From VYFG01 sp965248685 (GTDB lineage Bacteria > Pseudomonadota > Gammaproteobacteria > Arenicellales > Poriferihabitantaceae): a stretch of 64,000 nt of DNA. The number at the start of each line of letters is the position of its first letter. The first letter of the stretch is position 1. Of this stretch, positions 57,074 through 64,000 are shown piece by piece. A program made the translations under genes and the position numbers. The stretch lies in contig CBDFKC010000003.1 in NCBI GenBank assembly GCA_965248685.1, forward strand, positions 3,006,550-3,070,549. The letters run 5' to 3'. The notes under the pieces are model-generated. The model saw only the letters and a list, made by a program, of their open reading frames with translations, searched no databases and was not told the origin of the DNA.

Positions 57074-57967
57074 CTATTTAATCCATGCTGGTCTCGGTGG
57101 GGCAGTATCCGTCACCGTGGTGCGCTGCATAATTCTCGGGTTTTTCTCGAGATCATAAGGAATGACCCGGTGAAGCGATCTTCGGTTATCCCATACCACC
57201 AGGTCGCCCACGGACCATTCATGACGATAGATAAACTGTTTCTGGGTGGCGAATGCGAGTACTTCAGAATGCAAGGTACGACCTTCTTCATAACTGTAGC
57301 CACCAATGGTGTCGCCGACATTTGCCGTTATGTACAGAGAGTTCTTATCGATATGGGAATGCGTTCGTATCAGCGGATGCGTAACCGGTGGAATGAGCAG
57401 TTTTTCCGTGAGGGGTATTGGGGGTAGGTCCGTGTCTACATAGAGTCTTTCGTACTCATAGTTATGTACCATGCTACGCCCGTTAATTTTACTGCGCAAT
57501 GTTTCGGGCATCTCCTCCAGCGCGGCAATCATATCCGCGAATTCGGTCTGCCCTCCAAGTTCGGTATGATCGGGAATTTCCAGGGCAAGTAAAAATGAGG
57601 CTAGTGCAGGAATTGCACGATAGGAACTATCGGTATGCCAGAGTTCGGTTCCCTTGAGCATGCGGGCCTGAATACTATTTTTACCGAGTAATTTTCCATC
57701 ACGGTCGACATTGGACACGTTGTATACCTTGGGTGAAGACTTTTGCATCGATTGTTCGGGGAACGTTTCCAGGTCACCGAATCGCTGAGCAAATGCCTGT
57801 TGCTGCTCGGCATTAATTTGCTGGTTCGGAAATACCAATACACCCAATTGATCGAAAGCTTGTTGTATTTCAGCGAATGCCCCCTGGTTGATCTCCTGAT
57901 CAATTTGAACTCCGGTAACACGTGCAGCAAATTTAGGATGTAATGGCGAAAAGGAAAAGTTGGACAT
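57074..57967 (-). CDS. TauD/TfdA-family Fe(II)/2-oxoglutarate dioxygenase
   Basis: The ATG at 57967 (MSNFSFSPLHPKFAARVTGV) gives 297 residues; the frame opens ten codons earlier. The iron triad is His111 and Asp113 (LWHTDSSY) and His266 (RSLHRVIPYD), and Arg282 (IMQRTTV) binds 2-oxoglutarate. Length and the WHTD/HR motifs match the 2,4-D/alkylsulfatase/taurine group. The substrate is unknown. It is divergent from the aldolase-like gene 80 bp away. The stretch between it and the tRNA (56792-57073) contains no convincing gene. Confidence 0.9.
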   Translation of the reverse strand: MSNFSFSPLHPKFAARVTGVQIDQEINQGAFAEIQQAFDQLGVLVFPNQQINAEQQQAFAQRFGDLETFPEQSMQKSSPKVYNVSNVDRDGKLLGKNSIQARMLKGTELWHTDSSYRAIPALASFLLALEIPDHTELGGQTEFADMIAALEEMPETLRSKINGRSMVHNYEYERLYVDTDLPPIPLTEKLLIPPVTHPLIRTHSHIDKNSLYITANVGDTIGGYSYEEGRTLHSEVLAFATQKQFIYRHEWSVGDLVVWDNRRSLHRVIPYDLEKNPRIMQRTTVTDTAPPRPAWIK

Positions 57968-58047
57968 GAACTGGAATACCGATATCTGGTTGATCATTCA
58001 GATAATACAAGTTATACATTGGCTTCGGCAATTATTCTCCAAACCCC

Positions 58048-58803
58048 GTGAAACCTGAACCGCCCCCGGCTTCCTCAGATCGAATACAATTGGCAGCAGC
58101 TCATCGGCTGGCGCATAGATTCGGTATGACTGATTTGATTCATACTCATATTTCCGCCAGAGTTGAGGGACACCAGGATCGATTTCTGATAACGCCTTAT
58201 GGGCGGTGGTTTCAGGAAGTTACTGCCCGGGGGCTAAGTGAAGTAGACGCAGCTGGCGCACTGATCAAGGGAGCAAGTTGCGTCCTAAATCCCGCGGGCT
58301 TTACCATCCATGAAGCAGTTTATAGCGTACGTCCCGACGTCATGGCGGTCTTTCACGCCCATACGTTGAGTGGGGTAGCGGTTTCCGCCATGGCTCATGG
58401 TGTGCGACCCATTTCGCAGTACGCCATTCGTTTTTTCGGACAGGTCGCGTACCATGATTATCGCGGAGCAACCCTGGTGTCGGGGGAGCGCGAGTCTATT
58501 CAACAGGCTGTGTCTGATCCCAATATTAAAATTCTGGTGCTACGCAATCATGGTCTGGTGACCCTGGCGAACAGTATCCCCGAGGTGTTTCTGAATATGT
58601 ACTTCCTCGATCGCGCCTGTCGGGTTCAAATGCTATGCGAATCAGGAGCTGCCAATATCATCACACCTGAAGACGAGATTTGCCGACTCACCGCTAGCCA
58701 GTTCGCCGGCAGTGAGGAAGAAGATATGCAACAGAAGCTGGATCTTGAGTGGACTGCTTTATTGCGGCTGATTAAAGATCAGGAAGAAGACTATTCAAGT
58801 TAA
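58048..58803 (+). CDS. Class II aldolase/adducin-family protein
   Basis: A 251-residue protein starting with GTG, of the aldolase II/adducin fold: AAAHRLAHRFGMTDLIHTHISARV, an FHAHTLSG zinc-ligand pair in the middle and LVLRNHGLVTL for the third His. These three His sites bind the catalytic metal. Members cleave or decarboxylate phosphorylated sugars or sugar acids, or have unknown roles. Divergent pairing with a TauD-type oxygenase suggests a shared promoter and perhaps a shared catabolic route. The stop overlaps the convergent gshA stop by 4 bp. Confidence 0.85.
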   Translation: MKPEPPPASSDRIQLAAAHRLAHRFGMTDLIHTHISARVEGHQDRFLITPYGRWFQEVTARGLSEVDAAGALIKGASCVLNPAGFTIHEAVYSVRPDVMAVFHAHTLSGVAVSAMAHGVRPISQYAIRFFGQVAYHDYRGATLVSGERESIQQAVSDPNIKILVLRNHGLVTLANSIPEVFLNMYFLDRACRVQMLCESGAANIITPEDEICRLTASQFAGSEEEDMQQKLDLEWTALLRLIKDQEEDYSS

Positions 58804-60383
58804 CTATCTGCGGCGTTCTGTCGCTGCACATAGTCCTCCAGAAAAGCATCGAACGCGACTTCGTCACTTTCTTCGAGTTCTTCCTGGCGTTTGTGGGATT
58901 TCAGGGCCTGCTCCTGATAGTCATAGAGTTTTTCTGAATCCATCTTGCCTTGTTTGAAATATTCGGCATGTTGCTCGGCCTTACTCATAGCGAATGAATA
59001 AAACCCATCGAAACCGTTGTCTAGCTCTGCTAGTATTTTGGCCGATGCGGTTTGATTGGGATCTTCTATTTTAATTCTCTGACTGGCCAGAGACTCACGG
59101 TAGGCGTTACCGCCGCAGGCGCCATCCAATAGTGCCGCGACCTCATCAAATTGATCGAGTAAACTGTTCGCAGCATCGGCGAAGGCGACTTCTTTACCAT
59201 CAAAACTTAGCGTCAAACCAGGTTTGCGCCCCTGCATTACAGCGCGCTGCCGATTTTCTGTCGCCTCTGCCCGTTCTTTTTCACTAATGTTGCTTTGATC
59301 ACCAAACAAACAGTGAAGCATAACAATATCGAAAAACCGAATACATTCTGCGTCGATGCCAATGGGTACATAAGGGTTCAGGTCAAGGCTGCGCACTTCA
59401 ACGTAATCTACGCCGCGTTGTTTTAGCGCGCGGGCTGGACTTTCACCTGACTTCGCTACTACCTTTGGTCGGACTACCGCGTAAAATTCGTTTTCGATTT
59501 GTAGCAAATTTGGATTTAGCTGCTGATACTTTCCGCCCACTATCAATTCAATATCCTGGTATTCGGGATGAGGAGTCTGGATCGCTTTGAGCAGGGTATC
59601 GGCATATTCATCCAGGGTGTTATAGCAAACGTTGATCCCCAGTTGGGCATTGCTGCTATAACCGAGTCCACTCAGCCGCAAAGAGGTAGCGTACGGCGAA
59701 TAGAAACTGTGGTCATCGTGTTCGTCGAGATTATGCTGACGGCCCTGGAGAAAAGTTTTACATACCGCAGGGGATGCGCCGAAAAGGTAACAAAGCAGCC
59801 ACGAGTGACGTAGAAAGTTACGAGTCAGGGTGAAGTAGTTCGCCGACTTCTGGGCCACGCGCTCGGCCTCATCAGAGAAATCAAGGTATTCATCCCAAAA
59901 TCCATCTTGTAGCGAGAAATTAAAATGGATGCCAGCAATGGTCTGCATCAGGCGGCCATAGCGATGACCCAAACCTCTTCGATAGGCTTCCTTCATCTTG
60001 GCAACGTTGGAAAATCCATATCGGGCAATGGGGATTTTTTCTTCGCTTTCCACCACGCAGGGCATGCTGTTAACCCATAATTTTTCGTCGCCGATATTGA
60101 GATAGGTATACTGATGGATATCGTGAAGTTCCTGTAGTAGTTCTTCGACACTTGTATGAATTGGTGTAACGAATTCGAGCAGCGCCTCTGAATAGTCGGT
60201 AGTAATTGACGGATGGGTCATTGCAGAACCCAATGCCCGCGGATGGGGGGTCTGGGCCAGTTTGCCGTCTACGGCAACCCGCAGGCTCTCTTTTTCGAGA
60301 CCCCGCTGCAGACTGGAAAGATACTTTTCAAGACCTCGCTGAGCTATGCGAGAAAGGGAATGATCCAACAATTTATTATCCAT
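58800..60383 (-). CDS. gshA: Glutamate-cysteine ligase
   Basis: A 527-residue protein of the proteobacterial GshA type. The N-terminal QRGLEKESLRV, the TTDYSEALLEFVTP block, GIHFNFSLQDGFW, HSWLLCYLFGASPAVCKTFL and YVEVRSLDLNPYVPIG are all family signatures, and the length is as in Escherichia coli (518). It makes gamma-glutamylcysteine from glutamate and cysteine with ATP, the first step of glutathione synthesis, in the cytoplasm. It is a core gene and a strong sign of a gammaproteobacterial host. Confidence 0.97.
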   Translation of the reverse strand: MDNKLLDHSLSRIAQRGLEKYLSSLQRGLEKESLRVAVDGKLAQTPHPRALGSAMTHPSITTDYSEALLEFVTPIHTSVEELLQELHDIHQYTYLNIGDEKLWVNSMPCVVESEEKIPIARYGFSNVAKMKEAYRRGLGHRYGRLMQTIAGIHFNFSLQDGFWDEYLDFSDEAERVAQKSANYFTLTRNFLRHSWLLCYLFGASPAVCKTFLQGRQHNLDEHDDHSFYSPYATSLRLSGLGYSSNAQLGINVCYNTLDEYADTLLKAIQTPHPEYQDIELIVGGKYQQLNPNLLQIENEFYAVVRPKVVAKSGESPARALKQRGVDYVEVRSLDLNPYVPIGIDAECIRFFDIVMLHCLFGDQSNISEKERAEATENRQRAVMQGRKPGLTLSFDGKEVAFADAANSLLDQFDEVAALLDGACGGNAYRESLASQRIKIEDPNQTASAKILAELDNGFDGFYSFAMSKAEQHAEYFKQGKMDSEKLYDYQEQALKSHKRQEELEESDEVAFDAFLEDYVQRQNAADS

Positions 60384-60514
60384 TATTAATTCGGTTAATT
60401 AGGCAGGAGATTGACTGTATCCGGCGAAAAAATCAACTCTAAAGCCACATTATATCGCTTCGTTTGTGACAGTTCAGGAACCATTCATTATCAGGAGTGA
60501 TAAAATGGAGACAT

Positions 60515-61576
60515 ATGATAACAACACAAGGATCTTTCAACAGGGAATTTTCGGTTGCGCCGATGATCGACGTCACGGATCGGCATTGCCGGGCGTTTCT
60601 GAGACTTTTTTCGCGTCATACCCGGCTCTATACAGAAATGATGGTAACCGGCTCTCTAATCTTTGGTGACCGTAGCCGATTTCTCGATTTTGATCGATCA
60701 GAACATCCAGTGATTGTTCAACTGGGCGGCAGCGATCCCGAGCAGTTGGCACAATGCGCGGCAATGGCAGAGCAACAGGGATATGATGAGATTAATCTAA
60801 ATGTCGGTTGCCCAAGCAACAGGGTTAAAAAGGGGATGTTTGGCGCCTGTCTGATGGCCCAACCGGAATTGGTGTCAGACTGTGTTGCGGCGATGATTGA
60901 TGCAGTTAATATTCCGGTAACGGTAAAAACCCGGACTGGAATAGACGACCTGGATAGTTACGCTGCACTACAGCGATTTATCCGGTTGAATGCCGATGCG
61001 GGGTGCCGCCATTTTATTATTCATGCCCGTAAGGCCTGGTTAAAAGGATTAAGTCCGAAGCAGAACCGAACTATACCTCCGCTGCAATATGACCGGGTGT
61101 ATAAAGTTAAACGGGACTTTCCTGATCTCCGAATTACCATCAACGGCGGAGTAAATAGTCTGGGCGAAGCAGAGCACCATTTGAATCAGGTAGATAGTGT
61201 GATGATGGGTCGACAGGCCTATCATGACCCGTGGATGCTTACCGAGGTTGACCGTAGGATATTCAGCGACCCTCAGTCCGATCAACCGCTATCCAGATTC
61301 GATATTGTCGACCGATATTTACCGTATGTGGAACAACAACTCTCAAAAGGTGTCTTTCTAAGGCACATGACTCGACATATGTTGCAGCTGTTTCATGGCC
61401 AAAGCGGAGCGAAAAGGTGGCGTCGCTATTTGTCCGAATATGGTCCACGCAAGGGCGTTGGTATTGAAGTGATTCAAAATGCGCTCCAGTTTGTCGAGCG
61501 AGATCCAGAGGTTACACCCCAGTTTAACGGCTACAGTAATGACGTTGAGACCAGCAAGAATCAGGTAATGCAATGA
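60515..61576 (+). CDS. dusA: tRNA-dihydrouridine synthase A
   Basis: 353 residues from the ATG at 60515, which has GGAG a few bases upstream; a GTG at 60497 is the alternative. The flavin-binding barrel shows FSVAPMIDVTDRHCRAF, LNVGCPSNRVKKGMFGACLM with the catalytic Cys, and VKTRTGID. The DusA-specific blocks are HARKAWLKGLSPKQNRTIPPL and INGGVNS. It reduces uridines 20/20a in tRNA. Its stop overlaps the next start by 4 bp. Confidence 0.95.
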   Translation: MITTQGSFNREFSVAPMIDVTDRHCRAFLRLFSRHTRLYTEMMVTGSLIFGDRSRFLDFDRSEHPVIVQLGGSDPEQLAQCAAMAEQQGYDEINLNVGCPSNRVKKGMFGACLMAQPELVSDCVAAMIDAVNIPVTVKTRTGIDDLDSYAALQRFIRLNADAGCRHFIIHARKAWLKGLSPKQNRTIPPLQYDRVYKVKRDFPDLRITINGGVNSLGEAEHHLNQVDSVMMGRQAYHDPWMLTEVDRRIFSDPQSDQPLSRFDIVDRYLPYVEQQLSKGVFLRHMTRHMLQLFHGQSGAKRWRRYLSEYGPRKGVGIEVIQNALQFVERDPEVTPQFNGYSNDVETSKNQVMQ

Positions 61577-64000
61577 AGACAATAAAATTTGTAATTTGGT
61601 TAGTTTTGGTTTTAGTTGTGATCACTATCGGGGCCGCATTTGCGGTGGCCAAGTTTATCGATCCCAACGAATACAAACCGAAGATATCCCAATTGGTGGA
61701 AGAAAAAACCGGCCGCAAGCTAAATCTGGACGGCAACCTCGAACTTACCTGGTATCCCTGGTTAGGAGTCGAGACCGGCGCACTGGCATTATCCAATGCG
61801 CAAAACTTTGGTGAAGATCCCATGATTGCAGTGGATAATGCCAGGGTCAAGATAAAATTAATGCCCCTGCTCAAGAAGCAGATTGAAGTCGATACCATTG
61901 TTCTGGATGGACCTCAAATACGCCTTCATACCCAGGAAGATGGTACGACTAACTGGCAGGATCTTATGTCAGCAGCGGGTGCCAAATCAGAATCGAGCGG
62001 ATCTGGTGGACAGAACGCAGGCGCAATCGCCGGACTGGCGGTGCAGGGTGTATCCATTGTTGATGGGCAAGTCTGGTGGCAGGATGACCGGGCAGGGCAG
62101 TCGTTAAAACTGGATGACCTGGATCTGTCAACAGGCAAGTTGGTTCCGGGGGCTCCGCTTGATGTTGAACTATCGGTTAACGCATCGGGCAATGTCTTAC
62201 CGGAGCCCGCTTTGATTAAGCTGAAAACGACGGTTACCCTGAGTGAGAACATGGAATCCGCTGCCCTTGACGATGCCTCACTCAGCGTTGGCATGGAGTC
62301 AATTGCGGCAGATCTGTCAGTGGATAAGTTGTCCTATGCGATCCAGGCGGGATTGGCGGCAGTAAATGGGGTTGAGGCTGAGGTCGAGAAAGATGGCGTT
62401 AAATCGTCGCTTGTAATGAGTTCGATCAATTTCAATATGTCTGAGCAGACGCTTGAGTTGCCATCGCTTCAGGTAAAACAGGATGATGCTGCAGTGGACC
62501 TCTCCCTGAGTGGCCGTGATTTTCTAACCAATCCAGCGGTGGCGGGAAAGTTCAATATACAATCAGGAGATCTAGCGGCAATGCTGAAGCGCAATGGTCT
62601 GGATATAGCGCTCCCGGATATTTCACTTGGCGATCTGGTAACCCAGGGAAGCTATCAGTTCGCAGATAACGTCGCGACATTATCGGATTTTTCTTTTGAT
62701 GCGAAGATCAATCAGCTGCCTACCAGAATCGAAACACCTTCGGTTACCTATAACGTTGGGACCCAATCCTTTGCGACACCGTTGCTGAAAATACTGCAGG
62801 ACGATTTCACGTTTACCGGCAAGTTGAATGCGGCTAACTTGCTTTCCGGACTGGATTCGATGAACCTGCAAGGTCAAATTGACACCGCTGTTTCTGATAT
62901 TGCTGGCTTGTTATCGAGGAATGGTGTGGATTTATCTCTGCCTGATATTCCGTTACAGAACATCCGGTTGAATACGAGTTTTGAGATGGCGGCGGGTAAT
63001 CTTGTGGCTGAGTCATTTGACGCCGGATTTGATCATCACCAGCAACCTACCCGAATCTCGATTCCATATTTTGGGTTGAATATGACGGATGGCAGTCTGA
63101 AACTAAATTCTATCGATATTGAACAGGGAGACTTTAGTTTGACCGGAACCGCCGAAGGTAACGCCGTCATACCAGGCCTGGACAAAATGAAAGTCGGTGG
63201 CCGGTTGACCGTAAAGGCAGGAGATATCGTCGATCTGCTGGCACGAAATCGGATAGAGGTGGAAATACCCGAAGGTGTGGTAAAAAGCATAGAGACAGAT
63301 TTGTCGTATCAGTTGGCAAATAATAGTCTGAAAATCGACAAGCTCAACGCCAAGATAGACGAAATTACGCTTAAAGGAAATGTTGCGGTAAACAATCTGG
63401 CGAAACCTGGATACCAGTTCGATCTGGCGATTAATCAGCTGGACGTCGACAAACTAACAAGTAGTGGCGACGAAGCGGCAACCGCTGGCACCAGCCAGCC
63501 TTCCACCGCCGAGCAGCTATTATTTCCGGTAGCGCCACTTAAAGGCATAAAAATAGATGGCAAGGCATCAATTGGCAAATTGATTACTACCGGGATGACC
63601 CTGGAGGATGTCCGACTGGTGGTTCAGTCAGATAAGGATGTGTTACGGGTTGCGCCGGTGACCGCGAAGGTTTTTGGAGGCCAGATTGAAACCCAGTTAG
63701 CCTATGATGTTTCTCGGGATATACCGTCAATCCGTTTGATCAATAAAGTTAGCAAGGTCCAGATGGGTGATTTGCTTACAGCACTGGAAATTACCGAAAA
63801 GATAAGCGGCACAGGAAACTTGACGACAAATCTAAGTGGCCAGGGACTCAATCCGGATCAGCTTATTGCATCCCTGGATGGCGATATTGGATTTCGACTT
63901 ATCGATGGCGCGATCAAAGGGTACGATTTACAGGCCACACTTCTTAAATTGCAATCCGAGATTGCAAAATATAAGGGTAAGGAGGAAACCAGTGCAGCTG
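61573..64000 (+). CDS. AsmA-family protein, partial (C-terminus off window)
   Basis: The frame starts at the ATG in the ATGA overlap with dusA and stays open to the window edge (809 codons). It begins MKTIKFVIWLVLVLVVITIG, a signal-anchor, followed by the AsmA opening KFIDPNEYKPKISQLVEEKTGRKLNLDGNLELTWYPWLGV. Long repetitive beta structure follows, with ALSNAQNFG and IVLDGPQIRLHTQEDGTTNWQDL. AsmA-like proteins are inner-membrane-anchored bridges in the periplasm linked to phospholipid transport to the outer membrane. The late GNLTTNLSGQG block belongs to the C-terminal conserved domain. Confidence 0.93.
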   Translation, partial: MKTIKFVIWLVLVLVVITIGAAFAVAKFIDPNEYKPKISQLVEEKTGRKLNLDGNLELTWYPWLGVETGALALSNAQNFGEDPMIAVDNARVKIKLMPLLKKQIEVDTIVLDGPQIRLHTQEDGTTNWQDLMSAAGAKSESSGSGGQNAGAIAGLAVQGVSIVDGQVWWQDDRAGQSLKLDDLDLSTGKLVPGAPLDVELSVNASGNVLPEPALIKLKTTVTLSENMESAALDDASLSVGMESIAADLSVDKLSYAIQAGLAAVNGVEAEVEKDGVKSSLVMSSINFNMSEQTLELPSLQVKQDDAAVDLSLSGRDFLTNPAVAGKFNIQSGDLAAMLKRNGLDIALPDISLGDLVTQGSYQFADNVATLSDFSFDAKINQLPTRIETPSVTYNVGTQSFATPLLKILQDDFTFTGKLNAANLLSGLDSMNLQGQIDTAVSDIAGLLSRNGVDLSLPDIPLQNIRLNTSFEMAAGNLVAESFDAGFDHHQQPTRISIPYFGLNMTDGSLKLNSIDIEQGDFSLTGTAEGNAVIPGLDKMKVGGRLTVKAGDIVDLLARNRIEVEIPEGVVKSIETDLSYQLANNSLKIDKLNAKIDEITLKGNVAVNNLAKPGYQFDLAINQLDVDKLTSSGDEAATAGTSQPSTAEQLLFPVAPLKGIKIDGKASIGKLITTGMTLEDVRLVVQSDKDVLRVAPVTAKVFGGQIETQLAYDVSRDIPSIRLINKVSKVQMGDLLTALEITEKISGTGNLTTNLSGQGLNPDQLIASLDGDIGFRLIDGAIKGYDLQATLLKLQSEIAKYKGKEETSAA

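Noticed and set aside
57047..57427. 126-codon frame antisense to the dioxygenase gene
   Set aside because: It is a shadow of the TauD-type gene, whose catalytic residues and length are well supported on the other strand.
1..64000. CRISPR arrays
   Set aside because: No series of regularly spaced direct repeats was seen; the spaced TAGGTGA repeats at 51368-51403 are too short and too close.

Overview
The window looks like a chromosomal segment of a gammaproteobacterium, probably environmental or marine. This rests on the right-hand genes: a proteobacterial-type gshA, dusA and an AsmA-family gene. No genus can be named from sequence alone. About 57% of the window is a transposable (Mu-like) prophage, followed by an insertion-sequence-rich accessory zone, a tRNA-Arg-anchored island array, and then ordinary chromosome.

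Prophage, <1 to about 36.5 kb. The tail and capsid genes lie on the minus strand from 16.0 kb down to the window edge: protease/scaffold, decoration protein, capsid, head completion, tail terminator, tube, frameshifted chaperones, tape measure, tail tip, fibres. The regulatory and early genes start near 17-18 kb and run rightward: repressor c, ner, transposase A, ATPase B, gam, gemA, a mor-like activator, a lysis cassette, terminase, portal and an F-like head protein with an added nuclease-like domain. There is no tail sheath, so the virion is probably siphovirus-like, as in B3/D3112-type phages. The unusual point is the layout. In Mu the F-like head gene leads straight into the protease gene in the same direction; here these two genes are 20 kb apart and point away from each other. 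An identical 20-bp motif sits at the head of both late arms and is best read as the binding site of the mor-like activator.

Accessory zone, 36.5-45.7 kb. An IS91-type element (tyrosine recombinase plus HUH/Y2 transposase) sits immediately after the last prophage gene. Beyond it are small secreted or membrane proteins of unknown role, a class M sirtuin with a zinc-macrodomain hydrolase (a reversible ADP-ribosylation pair), two NTF2/SnoaL-like exported proteins and an AraC-type regulator.

Island array, 45.7-56.8 kb. An intact tRNA-Arg(CCT) gene at 56.7 kb is followed downstream by at least three truncated copies of its 3' end (45.69, 55.16 and 55.52 kb) and by two copies of an associated ~130-bp end sequence. 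Intact parDE abuts the intact tRNA, and a decayed parE marks a second, lost junction at 51.7 kb. The larger unit carries an enolase-superfamily enzyme, a GlxA/GbdR-type regulator and a Tat-exported solute-binding protein. An IS110-family element and a non-pyrrolysine MttB-family methyltransferase lie beside it. Together these suggest a quaternary-amine or related small-molecule uptake and catabolism islet.

Chromosome, 56.8-64 kb: a TauD/TfdA dioxygenase, a divergent class II aldolase-like protein, gshA, dusA and the start of a long AsmA-family gene.
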